DNA of 41,257 nt from Myxococcales bacterium (lineage in GTDB: Bacteria; Myxococcota_A; Polyangia; Polyangiales; Polyangiaceae). The stretch spans positions 1 through 41,257 of the forward strand of contig JANXVA010000763.1 in the NCBI GenBank assembly GCA_025351875.1. The letters run 5' to 3'. Within the stretch, counting starts at the first letter, position 1. Each line of letters starts with the position of its first letter. The position numbers and the translations under genes were made by a program. The notes below the pieces were generated by a model that was given only the letters and a program-made list of their open reading frames with translations, did not search any database and had not been told where the DNA came from. Of the stretch, positions 8,437 to 16,535 are shown piece by piece.

Positions 8437-9413
8437 ACGCGAACCAGAAACTCTCTCGGCTCCAGAGCCTGCTCGAGCGCGTGCAGATGCGCGGCGCGCA
8501 GACTCGTGAGGCCCGTATGAACGGCGGCGCGTCGGTGGACGGCATCGCAGGTGGCCGGGCCGCTTCCTACGCCCCGCCTGCCGAGGAAGACCTCGTGCGA
8601 GGCGTTCACGCGCCCGCGCCGTCGTTCGAGCCGCCGGCGTACACCGAGCCCGACGCCGATCTCGACATGATGCCCGCGGCGACGGCGGGGCCCGTGTCCT
8701 CGCTTCCGCCCGCGACCGTCGAATACGACGTCGATAGCGGTGGTGAGATGGAGGTCGAGGTCTCCTCCGAGATCGTCGAGGTCGACATCGACATCGACGA
8801 GCCTATGGCCCTCGAGAGCGGCTCTCAGCTCGTCGCCTCTCCGACGACGCCGCCCGGTGAGCTCGAAGAGGAGCTCGAGCCCATGGCCGCCCAGCCGATG
8901 GAGGAGCCGGCCGCCGAGCTCGAAGAAGTCGTCGACGACGCACCTCCAGCGAACGAGGTCGAGGAGCCCTCACCCACGTCTTCTCGGCGCCCGATTGCCG
9001 GCGAAGAGCCTGGCGCCGAGGCCTACGGCGCAGAGAGCGCGCCACGCCACACACCTCCGCCGGAGTCCGGCAAGCAGGTCGCGGCTGCACCCTCCAATGC
9101 TCCGGGGCGCATCCCGAGCATGCCGCCGCCGAGCATGCCGCCGCCTTCGCTCGAAGGTCACACGCTCGTGGGTGGCTGGAACGAGCCCGGCCTCGGTCCG
9201 CGCATCATGCCGGGCGCAGGGCCGCTCGTGCGTGTGCCCGGTCCGGGAACCCAGCCACCCGTCGCCGCGCAGGCCTCTGGCACGCGCCTGTCACCCGACG
9301 TCACGCGTCCGGACCCCACGCAGCACGCAAACGTCGCGTCGTTCTCGGGAGTCCCGGCGGTCGCCAAGCCGAAGACCCTCGGCGAGCTCCTCGACCTGAC
9401 CCTCGCCCTCTGA
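8433..9413 (+). CDS. Acidic, Pro-rich, largely disordered protein coupled to the V4R-like gene
   Basis: 326 residues, GTG start overlapping the preceding stop (GTGA). Residues 1-30 form a basic amphipathic or coiled-coil helix (KLSRLQSLLERVQMRG). The next ~200 residues are dominated by Glu, Pro, Ala and Val (runs such as EVEVSSEIVEVDIDIDE), which suggests intrinsic disorder. Near residue 225 a short repeat, SMPPPSMPPPS, occurs. The last ~18 residues (AKPKTLGELLDLTLAL) are again a helix. A folded helix at each end with a flexible acidic spacer is the layout of an adaptor or tether. I do not recognise a family and assign no function. Cotranscribed with the V4R-like gene from the promoter at 7834. 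Ends just before a palindromic repeat at 9422. Confidence 0.78.
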   Translation: MNANQKLSRLQSLLERVQMRGAQTREARMNGGASVDGIAGGRAASYAPPAEEDLVRGVHAPAPSFEPPAYTEPDADLDMMPAATAGPVSSLPPATVEYDVDSGGEMEVEVSSEIVEVDIDIDEPMALESGSQLVASPTTPPGELEEELEPMAAQPMEEPAAELEEVVDDAPPANEVEEPSPTSSRRPIAGEEPGAEAYGAESAPRHTPPPESGKQVAAAPSNAPGRIPSMPPPSMPPPSLEGHTLVGGWNEPGLGPRIMPGAGPLVRVPGPGTQPPVAAQASGTRLSPDVTRPDPTQHANVASFSGVPAVAKPKTLGELLDLTLAL

Positions 9414-9421
9414 GCAAGTTG

Positions 9422-9497
9422 GGCTTCGCCGCTCACGCTTCGCGTGAGCCTCACCATTTCGGTGAGCTTCCGCTTGTCAGGTCTCGAGATCGCCCGC
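9422..9497. repeat. Dispersed intergenic palindromic repeat, copy 1
   Basis: The block begins GGCTTCGCC and ends with a 26-base core (9472-9497) that matches 25 of 26 bases of the core of a second copy at 22859-22884. Between them, copy 1 has two tandem hairpins: an 8-bp perfect stem with a TTC loop (9431-9449) and a 6-bp stem with a 5-base loop (9450-9466). It lies directly after the stop codon of the 8433 gene, so it may also end transcription, although no T-run follows. Confidence 0.75.
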
Positions 9498-9627
9498 TCA
9501 CGAGAACGGCGTGCGCACGGCTGTACGCGTGGTGCTCCGCACGCCCCGAGACCCAAACCCCAGACCGCCACCTGGAAGCTCTGCGATCCAACGGGGGGTC
9601 AGGTTGCGCATCCCCCGCGTCACCCCG

Positions 9628-10557
9628 CTAAACCCACTCGACGGGCGCGCTTCGGAGCCAGGTGCGCTGCTTGCGCGAAAAAGTACGTGTAGATTGCACA
9701 ATTGCGTCGCGTAGCAACTCGCGCGGCAGGGTGCCTTTCACGTGCGCGTGCACCTCCTTGTAACCGACGGAGGCCATGGCTCGCGACTCGCCGTACCCGC
9801 GCGCGACGAGCTCACGAACCTCCTCGATCCATCCCCGCGCCAGCCATGCGTCTGCGCGAGCGGTCATGCGGTCCGTGAGCACCTCGGGCGTCGTGGTGAC
9901 GCCGATCATCGCAGCGTCCATGCGGTGCGCGCGGAAGCCGTGCTCGGCATGGTACTCGGACATGGTGCGGCCCGAGAGCTCGTGCACCTCGAGCGCACGG
10001 CTCACGCGGAGGACGTCGTTCGGATGAAGTCGCTCCGCCGATCCCGGATCCACGCGCGCGAGCTCCTCGTGGAGCGCGGCGCGTCCGCGCGCCTCCACGA
10101 TCGCGCGATGCCTCCCACGCACCGCTTCGTCGGCAGACGGCGCCGGGGCGAGGCCGATCACCAGCGCCCGGACCCAGAAGAACGTTCCCCCGCAGAGGAC
10201 CGGCACCTTACCGCGCGCTCGGATGTCGGCGATCGCGCGCTCGGCGAGCGCGGCAAAAGTCATCGCATCCGCCGTCTCGAGGGGGTCGAGCACGTCGACG
10301 AGGTGATGCGGCGCGCGTGAACGCTCGTCTGGCGTAGGCTTTCCGGAGCCGATGTCGAAGCCTCGGTAGATCTGCACGCTGTCGGCCGAGACGATCTCAC
10401 CGCCGACGCGCTCGCACGTAGCGATCGCGAGGTCCGTCTTGCCTGACGCGGTCGGGCCGACGACGCAGAGGAGCCGCTCGGGCTTCTCCTCGATGAGCGC
10501 GACGGCGCGCGCGACCCGGCGCGCGTGCTCAGCGGCCAACCTTGCGCTCCAGCTCAC
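9628..10557 (-). CDS. miaA: tRNA dimethylallyltransferase
   Basis: 309 residues, the normal length for MiaA, which transfers a dimethylallyl group to N6 of A37 in tRNAs reading UNN codons. The P-loop GPTASGKT is at residues 34-41. The substrate-binding motif SADSVQIYRGFDIGSGKP follows at about 57-74; the usual T of DIGTAKP is S here. The segment PHHLVDVLDP and the basic C-terminal region with TRTFSRKQRTW are also family features. Start: GTG at 10557, overlapping the end of mutL by 29 bp. No clear ribosome binding site is visible, which fits translational coupling to mutL. The mutL-miaA order is a long-known bacterial arrangement. No convincing terminator follows its stop at 9628-9630; the palindromic repeat at 9422-9497 is about 130 bp further on. 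Confidence 0.95.
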   Translation of the reverse strand: MSWSARLAAEHARRVARAVALIEEKPERLLCVVGPTASGKTDLAIATCERVGGEIVSADSVQIYRGFDIGSGKPTPDERSRAPHHLVDVLDPLETADAMTFAALAERAIADIRARGKVPVLCGGTFFWVRALVIGLAPAPSADEAVRGRHRAIVEARGRAALHEELARVDPGSAERLHPNDVLRVSRALEVHELSGRTMSEYHAEHGFRAHRMDAAMIGVTTTPEVLTDRMTARADAWLARGWIEEVRELVARGYGESRAMASVGYKEVHAHVKGTLPRELLRDAIVQSTRTFSRKQRTWLRSAPVEWV

Positions 10558-12307
10558 CGAAGGACATCCGCATGACGAGCGGCCGCCCGTGCGGGCAATG
10601 GCCTGCGAAGTCGACGTCGTCGAGCGCTCGCAGGAGAGCCATCACCTCGTCGGCGGACAGCGCGTCGCCCGCGCGCACGGAGCCGTGACACGCCATCGTG
10701 GCCAGCACGAGATCGACGGCGCCGCGGAAGGGGCGGCCTGCGGTGCGCGAGACCTCGGCGACGAGATCGCGCACGAGGCGTGCGGGCTCCGCGCGGACGA
10801 GGAGCTCTGGCACACCGTGGACGGCGACCGCGGAGTCGCCGACCGCGCGCACCTCGACGCCGAGCCGCGAGACCTCCTCGGCATTCTCCTCGAGCATCGC
10901 GACCTCACCAGGCGTCAGCGGGACGACCTCGGGTACGAGCAGGCGCTGCATCCCGACGCCGCGCGTCGCGTGGCTCTTCTTGAGTCGCTCGAACGTCACT
11001 CGCTCCGCCGCGGCATGTTGATCGAGGATGTAGAGTCCGTCCTCGCCCTCGCAGATCAGGAACGTGCCGCGCACCTGGCCGACGTACCGCAACGCGCCGT
11101 ATCCGCCCCGCCCTTCGAACAGGGGCTCCCGCTCGACGGCGCCCGGCTGCGGCCCGGTGATCGCGGGCTCAGGCTGTGCGAACAGGTTGCCTTCTGGCAT
11201 GAGCGCTCGTTCCACCTGCGCGTCGATCGCCGTCCGCGCGAAGCCCTCCAGCGCTCGCAGTGTCGGCACCGGTCCACGCAAGATCGGCGCCTGCGAATGC
11301 GGCCCGAGCGCGGGGAGCCCGAACGCATGACCGAGCGAGGCGTGAAGCTCGCGCGTGACGGCGTCGAAGAGCCCGCGTGAGTCCGAGAAACGAACCTCGG
11401 CCTTCTGCGGGTGCACGTTGACGTCGACGACCTCGGGCGGCACGTCGATCCATACGACGCCGAGAGGGTAGCGACCGGCCTCCAGGACCGAGCCGTAGGC
11501 CTGCGATACGGCGCGCACGAGCTGGCGGTCCCGCACCGGCCGCCCGTTCACGAGGACCGAAAGCCCGGTCGCACCGGCGCGGGCGCGCTCGGGCGGCGCG
11601 AGCATCGCCTGGATGCGGATCGGGCCGCGCTCGGCGCGACACTCGACGAGGCTGACGCCGTCGCTGCTCATCACCGCGCGCGCGCGCTCGGCTCGCGAAC
11701 CGACACGCAGGTGCTCGCGAACGGGTCGGCCGTCGCGCGTGAGAACGAAGGTGACGTCGTACCGCGCGAGCGCCATGCCGAGCAGCACGTCGCTCACGTG
11801 CGCGCTCTCGGTAGCCGTGGCCTTGAGGAACTTGCGGCGTGCGGGGACGTTGAAGAAGAGGTCGCGCACCTCGATGGTCGTGCCCACCGCCCCGCCGCTC
11901 GGGCTCACCGCGGGCGCCACGCCGCCCTCGACGGCGACCTCGACGCCCTCATCGGCGCCGCGCGCACGCGTGCGCAGCAGCAGGCGTGAGACCGACGCGA
12001 TGCTCGGCAGCGCTTCGCCGCGGAATCCGAACGTGCCCAGATCGGAGAGATCGGTGAAGCGCGAGATCTTGCTCGTGGCGTGCCGCTCGAGGCAGAGGAG
12101 TGCGTCGTCGGGCGACATTCCCTCGCCGTCGTCCGACACGCGGACGAGCGTGGTGCCGCCTTGCTCCACGTCGACCACGACGCGCGTGGCGCCTGCGTCG
12201 AGGGCGTTCTCGACGAGCTCCTTCACGATGCTCGATGGACGCTCGACCACCTCGCCAGCGGCGATCTGGTTGGCGTGCTCGGCTGGAAGCCTGTGAATGC
12301 GCCCCAT
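10529..12307 (-). CDS. mutL: DNA mismatch repair protein MutL (endonuclease type)
   Basis: 592 residues. MutL links MutS mismatch recognition to strand incision. The N-terminal GHKL ATPase domain shows ELVENALDAGA with the catalytic Glu at 33, DDGEGM and GFRGEALPSI. The transducer domain follows (VNGRPVRD, then DVNVHPQKAEVRF). The C-terminal dimerisation domain carries the metal-dependent endonuclease motif DQHA(X)2E(X)4E starting at Asp429, plus ACHGSVRAG and CPHGRP near residue 571. This is therefore the nicking MutL type, as in bacteria without MutH, rather than the E. coli type. Start: ATG 12307 gives the standard MGRIHRLPAEHANQIAAGEV N-terminus. It overlaps miaA downstream and lies 21 bp after the stop of the upstream membrane-protein gene, so all three may be cotranscribed. 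mutS is not in the window. Confidence 0.97.
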   Translation of the reverse strand: MGRIHRLPAEHANQIAAGEVVERPSSIVKELVENALDAGATRVVVDVEQGGTTLVRVSDDGEGMSPDDALLCLERHATSKISRFTDLSDLGTFGFRGEALPSIASVSRLLLRTRARGADEGVEVAVEGGVAPAVSPSGGAVGTTIEVRDLFFNVPARRKFLKATATESAHVSDVLLGMALARYDVTFVLTRDGRPVREHLRVGSRAERARAVMSSDGVSLVECRAERGPIRIQAMLAPPERARAGATGLSVLVNGRPVRDRQLVRAVSQAYGSVLEAGRYPLGVVWIDVPPEVVDVNVHPQKAEVRFSDSRGLFDAVTRELHASLGHAFGLPALGPHSQAPILRGPVPTLRALEGFARTAIDAQVERALMPEGNLFAQPEPAITGPQPGAVEREPLFEGRGGYGALRYVGQVRGTFLICEGEDGLYILDQHAAAERVTFERLKKSHATRGVGMQRLLVPEVVPLTPGEVAMLEENAEEVSRLGVEVRAVGDSAVAVHGVPELLVRAEPARLVRDLVAEVSRTAGRPFRGAVDLVLATMACHGSVRAGDALSADEVMALLRALDDVDFAGHCPHGRPLVMRMSFGELERKVGR

Positions 12308-12328
12308 CGCGATGGCTCGCCGTGCAGG

Positions 12329-13057
12329 CTATCCCTCGGAGACCGTCTTGCCCGCTGCCTCGAAGAACTCGCGCGACCGCGGCCGTGTGAGGGCGAACAC
12401 GACCAGCGCGCTCGCGAGTGTGCGGAAGACGAGCCAACCCGGCACGACCCAGTGACGCATGCTCCTCATCATCGGTACGACCTGCTCGTACTGATCGGCC
12501 GGGAGCGTCTCGCGCTGATGGATGAGCGTGCGCTCCATCTCCCAGTCGAGCTCCGCGTTGCGAATGTCTCGCGTGACGAAATACGCGAGCACGACGACGA
12601 TGGCCTGCGCGGTCGTGACCTGTAGCAGCGCGTTGCGGGTGTTCGTCTTCCCCGCGAGCCCGCGTGAGGCGAGGGCGAGGAGCGCTGCGCCGAGCACGAA
12701 GATCGCCGCGGCCATCGGGATCGCGCGCCCGCGCGCTGCGTCGGCCACCTCGGTGAAGCGGCGGTAGAGCGCCTCTGCGCGCGCGCGGTCGGCATCGCTC
12801 TTGATCGCCGCGTTCAGCGCCTGCGACTGGTCCTGCTCTCCGCGGTAGAACGCGAGGCGCCCGCAGCCCTCCGTCCAGCAGCCGGCGCCGAACACGAGCG
12901 CTACGATCAGCGCCACGAGGAGGTAGCGCGGGCGCTTCATCCCGCCGGCGGGCGGCACTCCGGACGGCCGGACGGACCTCGGCCGCTCGGACGGACGCTC
13001 CCCCGCGCTCTCGGGCGACGGGTCGGGGCTGTCGGAAGGCGGGGGGACCGACGGCAT
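12329..13057 (-). CDS. Predicted membrane protein, function unknown
   Basis: 242 residues. The first ~40 residues are Pro/Ser/Arg-rich and disordered, and probably cytoplasmic. Three hydrophobic segments follow: YLLVALIVALVFGAG (about 45-60), PMAAAIFVLGAALLALAS (about 113-131), and AQAIVVVLAYFV (about 148-160). A fourth possible one lies near the C-terminus (VFRTLASALVVFAL). The first segment ends in GCWTEGCG, a pair of cysteines at the membrane edge. The loop after it is charged and helical. No family is recognised. Start: ATG 13057; an internal ATG at residue 40 (MKRPRYLLVAL) would give a shorter form with a more usual membrane N-terminus and is the alternative. It precedes mutL by 21 bp on the same strand, and diverges from the HEAT-repeat gene at 13137 with 79 bp between. 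Confidence 0.75.
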   Translation of the reverse strand: MPSVPPPSDSPDPSPESAGERPSERPRSVRPSGVPPAGGMKRPRYLLVALIVALVFGAGCWTEGCGRLAFYRGEQDQSQALNAAIKSDADRARAEALYRRFTEVADAARGRAIPMAAAIFVLGAALLALASRGLAGKTNTRNALLQVTTAQAIVVVLAYFVTRDIRNAELDWEMERTLIHQRETLPADQYEQVVPMMRSMRHWVVPGWLVFRTLASALVVFALTRPRSREFFEAAGKTVSEG

Positions 13058-13136
13058 TCGACTCGGGATAGCACGGGGTGATTCCCGCAGCCGCTCGAAT
13101 TCGTGTTATTCGGGGCGCTGCAACGGGGGCTCTTCC

Positions 13137-14003
13137 ATGCGCATTTTCCTGAGGTTTGCGGTCACGGTTGCCGGTCTCGGCATCGCTGTCATTTCGTCCG
13201 ACGCCGCGGGGCAGAAGCCCAGCGACCCGAAGGCCGACAAGAAGAAGCCGGTTGCCGCAGCGACGGCGCCGATCGACGTGAAGCCGATCGTCGCCAAGCT
13301 GAAGTCCGGAGACGAGGCTCAGATCAAGGAGGCGCTCGACGAAGCTCGCCTCGCCGGTCCGACCGGCGCCGCGGCTGCTCCCGCCGTCGCCGAGGTCCTC
13401 ACGCGAGGCCTCTCGCTCCCGCTCACGCAATCTGCCGTCGAGACGCTGGGCGATCTCGAGTCCGACACGGGGAGCGCGGCGCTGGCGCAGTACGCCTTGC
13501 ATCGCAACGCGAAGGTGCGTCGCGCCGCCGTGAAGGCACTGACGAGGACCAAGGGCGCGGCCGCAAGCGGCGCGCTGAAGCGCGCGCTCTCCGACGGTGA
13601 CGCTGTCGTGCGCGGTACGGCCGCGAGCGGCCTCGGCGCGCTGAAGGCCAAGGACGCCGTCCCGGACCTCTTCACGGCGCTCGACCATCGCGTCAACGAG
13701 GCCGCTGCCTCGATTGGGCAGCTGTGCAGCGCCGAGCAGTGTGAGCAGCTCGCGGGCAGGCTCGGCAAGATCCCGTTCGATGTCGTCACTGGCGGTCTCG
13801 ACCAGGTCCTCTTTCGGCCTACCGCTGACGTTCCCGACGACGCGAAGGTGAAGATCATCGGTCGCATTCGCGAGCAGGGAACGATCGAGGGAAACAAGTT
13901 CCTGCGCGACGTGCAGAAACGCGCGGTTGCCCCTGCGGCCTCGGCGCGGGTTCGGCAGGCGCTCGATCAGGCCGTCATGGCGACGGCGGGAGGTGCGAAG
14001 TGA
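13137..14003 (+). CDS. Exported HEAT-repeat protein
   Basis: 288 residues. N-terminal signal peptide (MRIFLRFAVTVAGLGIAV, then SSDAAG) followed by a Lys-rich linker. From about residue 50 to 200 the protein is built of helical pairs with the HEAT-type pattern: LTQSAVETLGDL, KVRRAAVKALTRT, and AVVRGTAASGLGAL, at about 30-residue spacing. The repeats are interaction surfaces, so this is probably a periplasmic scaffold or lyase-like accessory. One CSAEQC cysteine pair lies in the later part. The stop overlaps the next gene's start as GTGA, so the two are coupled, and the partner also has a helical-repeat end. Start: ATG 13137 directly precedes the signal peptide. Exact function is unknown. Confidence 0.85.
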   Translation: MRIFLRFAVTVAGLGIAVISSDAAGQKPSDPKADKKKPVAAATAPIDVKPIVAKLKSGDEAQIKEALDEARLAGPTGAAAAPAVAEVLTRGLSLPLTQSAVETLGDLESDTGSAALAQYALHRNAKVRRAAVKALTRTKGAAASGALKRALSDGDAVVRGTAASGLGALKAKDAVPDLFTALDHRVNEAAASIGQLCSAEQCEQLAGRLGKIPFDVVTGGLDQVLFRPTADVPDDAKVKIIGRIREQGTIEGNKFLRDVQKRAVAPAASARVRQALDQAVMATAGGAK

Positions 14004-15790
14004 AAACCTCGTTCGTCGCGCTCGCCGCGCTCGGTTTCACGCTCACCGCCTGTGCGGGTGGCGATCCGATGCATCCGCATACGTTCTCGACCGACTGGCT
14101 CGATGACCAGGGCAAGTCCATCGCAGCGGTGCAGACGCGGCTGAAGAGCGCGCCGGCCGGTGCTACCGCCGACCTCGTCGTCGCCGTCGCCGGCGAGAAG
14201 AACGACAAGCTCATCGGCGCGCCGCTCTCCGGCGGCTCGCGCTGGACGTTCCAGCACGCCCTCGACGCGCGCCCGATGATCATCGGAACCATCGTCCTGG
14301 GCTCGGGCCAGGGCGAGATCTTCGCGCTCGACGCGAGTAACGGCCGGCGTCTTTGGGCCCGTCCGACGGGCGGGCTCGCCCTGCTCGGCGGCGGCGACGA
14401 CGGCACCGTCACCGCAGTCACGCTCTCACGCGGCACGGGCTCGACGATCCTCGTCATCGGTCGCGACGGCACGGTGAAGCGCCAGATCGAGACCGACAAG
14501 CAGCTCGGCGATCCCGCCGTCATCGGCGGGGTGATCCTCGTTCCTTGGGCGAACCAGTACGTCAGCGCCATCGACGCCCTCACCGGCGACGAGCTCGGGC
14601 GCGTCACGCTGCGCGACAAGGTCTCGCGCGCCGAACAGATCGGCGGGGCCGTCTACTTCGGCGAGGTCTCCCTGGTGCGCTTCGACGAGAAGATCGCGAT
14701 GGCCTCGCAGGGCGGGGCGAACCGCATCACGCTCCCGAGTCGCGAGCTGCCGGGCACGCCGCGTCTGTACGCGCCGGGCTCGGAGAAGCTGCCGGCCGTT
14801 GCGAACGCGCGCGACCGCGATCGCCTCTTCGCACGACCGAGCACGCCGAGCGGGCCTCTGGGCATCGACTCCGGACGCTTCTACGCGACCTATTTCCGCC
14901 TCGTTTACGGCTTCGAGTCCTCGCGCGGGCAGCTCGCCTGGGTGCATACGCACGCGAGCGAGATCATCGGTGGCGAGGCCGTCCAGGGCGGCGTCCTCCT
15001 CTGCGACGAGGACGGGAAGATCGTGGTGCTCGACGCGCGTACGGGTCAGGTGACGCGCGACTACTCCTTCGGCGAGCCGATCAAGAGCTGCGTTGCGCAG
15101 GCGGACACGTACAAGTCGCTGCCGCCCCCCGGCGGCGGGCCGTCGCTCGCGCAGCAGATCTCCGAGGCTGTCTCCAACCGCGAGGCGACCCTCGCGACCG
15201 GTCAGCGCCTCCTCCTCCGCGAGCTCGGCACGCTCGAGGACGAGAGCGCCACGAAGACTCTCGTCGACCTCACCTCCGATTCCCGCACCGCGCCCGTCCT
15301 CGTTGCCGACGCACGCGCTTCGCTCGCGACGCGACGCAACGGCACGACGTTCATGCTCGCCGCGCTCGGCAAGCACTACGACTTCCTGCGCGACGTCCTC
15401 GCGAGCCCGCCTGTCGGCCCCATCGCCGATGCGCTCGCCGCGATGAAGGAGTCGAAGGGCGCGTCGCTTCTCGCCTCGCACCTGCTGGACCCGGCGATCA
15501 CCGACGACGACGTGCGTCGCGCGGCGGTCGCTCTCGCGACCCTCGCCACGAAGGAGGAGCTACCGATGCTGCTCCACTTCTTCACGATGTATCGCGGCAC
15601 GGCCGAGACCGAAGACATCGGCCTCGCGGTCGCGAGCGCAGGCGAAGCGATCCTTCGCCTCGATCCGAAGGAAGGCCGTGCGCTCATCGAGCGAGCCGCG
15701 AAGGACCCGACCACGGTTGCCGTCGCGCGCCCGCGCCTCGAAGCGCTGCTCGCTGCGACCTCCACGAAGCCCGCCGAGCCGAAGAAGTAG
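14000..15790 (+). CDS. Lipoprotein with PQQ-type beta-propeller and helical-repeat C-terminus
   Basis: 596 residues, GTG start overlapping the HEAT gene's stop. The signal peptide ends in a lipobox-like LTAC, predicting a lipid-anchored envelope protein. Residues about 75-370 show repeats of the PQQ-like/BamB beta-propeller type: IFALDASNGRRLWARPTG, YVSAIDALTGDELGR, and IVVLDARTGQVTRDYSFG. Each has the A-x-x-G-x-x-x-W/G blade signature. The remaining ~200 residues are helical and HEAT-like (LLLRELGTLEDESATKTL and similar). The propeller has no catalytic dehydrogenase residues that I can identify, so a structural or BamB-like assembly role is more likely than an enzyme. It ends 13 bp before the convergent YkgJ gene. 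Confidence 0.87.
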   Translation: MKTSFVALAALGFTLTACAGGDPMHPHTFSTDWLDDQGKSIAAVQTRLKSAPAGATADLVVAVAGEKNDKLIGAPLSGGSRWTFQHALDARPMIIGTIVLGSGQGEIFALDASNGRRLWARPTGGLALLGGGDDGTVTAVTLSRGTGSTILVIGRDGTVKRQIETDKQLGDPAVIGGVILVPWANQYVSAIDALTGDELGRVTLRDKVSRAEQIGGAVYFGEVSLVRFDEKIAMASQGGANRITLPSRELPGTPRLYAPGSEKLPAVANARDRDRLFARPSTPSGPLGIDSGRFYATYFRLVYGFESSRGQLAWVHTHASEIIGGEAVQGGVLLCDEDGKIVVLDARTGQVTRDYSFGEPIKSCVAQADTYKSLPPPGGGPSLAQQISEAVSNREATLATGQRLLLRELGTLEDESATKTLVDLTSDSRTAPVLVADARASLATRRNGTTFMLAALGKHYDFLRDVLASPPVGPIADALAAMKESKGASLLASHLLDPAITDDDVRRAAVALATLATKEELPMLLHFFTMYRGTAETEDIGLAVASAGEAILRLDPKEGRALIERAAKDPTTVAVARPRLEALLAATSTKPAEPKK

Positions 15791-15804
15791 CGCGCTATCG
15801 CGCT
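15789..15804. terminator. Short hairpin between convergent genes, possible terminator
   Basis: A perfect 6-bp GC stem (AGCGCG/CGCGCT) with a 4-base loop spans 15789-15804 and touches the stop codons of both convergent genes. No T-run follows on either strand, so intrinsic termination is uncertain. Confidence 0.3.
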
Positions 15805-16454
15805 CAGCTCACGGCGGGTGTCGGCTTGACGCCGTCGTAGATGTCGAGGACGTCTTCGCGCGCGAAGAGGCAGCACTCGCTGCCCGCCGGGAACTCGCTG
15901 CACGGATGCGGGCGAAGCTCGTAGATGCCGCAGCGGTTGTCGCGCTTCAGGTGATGACAGCGCTTGTTCGGGAGCAGCGTCAGCACGAGCTTGCCCTCGC
16001 TGTCGCGCTTCGCATACGGAGCCTTGATGAGGTCGCTACGGCCTGCGTCCTTGAATCGCTTGATGTCCGCGGCGCCGAGGATGACCTCGTTGTCGCGGCA
16101 GCACGCCGCGCACTTGGTGCAGTCGAGGTTCATCGTCCGCGTCGGGCCGGGGTGAATCGAGTCGCGCTCGGCGCGGCGACGGGCGATCCACAGGCAGTCA
16201 CGCGGGACGAGCGTGGTCGCGAGACCCTTGAACGTGCCGCGGTGGTGCGTGATCCACGTCGACTTACCCATGTCGTAGACCGCCCATGCGCCGAAATCTT
16301 CTGGCCTGTCGGTCGGCGGATCCTGGAAGAGGAGGTGCGCTCGCTTCTCATTCTCCCAGACGACGGCATGCCCGCCTGCCCGCACGTGCGCCACGGCCTC
16401 CTTGGTGTACTTGCTCTTGAAGCTGCGAACGATCGGCCGGTGAAGCACGGACAT
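15804..16454 (-). CDS. YkgJ-type Cys-cluster protein with extra N-terminal domain
   Basis: 216 residues. The C-terminal half carries the YkgJ/CxxCxxCC signature: CTKCAACC with Cys112, 115, 118 and 119, then CHHL and CGIYELRPHPCSEF. These are thought to bind zinc or an iron-sulfur cluster; the biochemical role of the family is not settled. The first ~107 residues are additional: ordinary YkgJ proteins begin close to the MNLDC at residue 108. The extra part keeps high third-position GC and reads as real protein (VVWENEKRAHLLFQDPP), so I treat it as one fused gene with ATG 16454. A separate short gene starting at Met108 remains possible. Convergent with the PQQ lipoprotein gene and divergent from the quinone oxidoreductase gene. 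Confidence 0.85.
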   Translation of the reverse strand: MSVLHRPIVRSFKSKYTKEAVAHVRAGGHAVVWENEKRAHLLFQDPPTDRPEDFGAWAVYDMGKSTWITHHRGTFKGLATTLVPRDCLWIARRRAERDSIHPGPTRTMNLDCTKCAACCRDNEVILGAADIKRFKDAGRSDLIKAPYAKRDSEGKLVLTLLPNKRCHHLKRDNRCGIYELRPHPCSEFPAGSECCLFAREDVLDIYDGVKPTPAVS

Positions 16455-16535
16455 GGGGTCAGGCGTTCTACCAAATCGCGGTCGCGATGGGGAACCATCA
16501 TTGACGCATCTTCGGCGCAAAACGAGCATGGACCC

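Noticed and set aside
9498-9627. Small open frames between the 9422 repeat and miaA
   Set aside because: No ribosome binding site, no codon bias and no recognisable protein; treated as non-coding.
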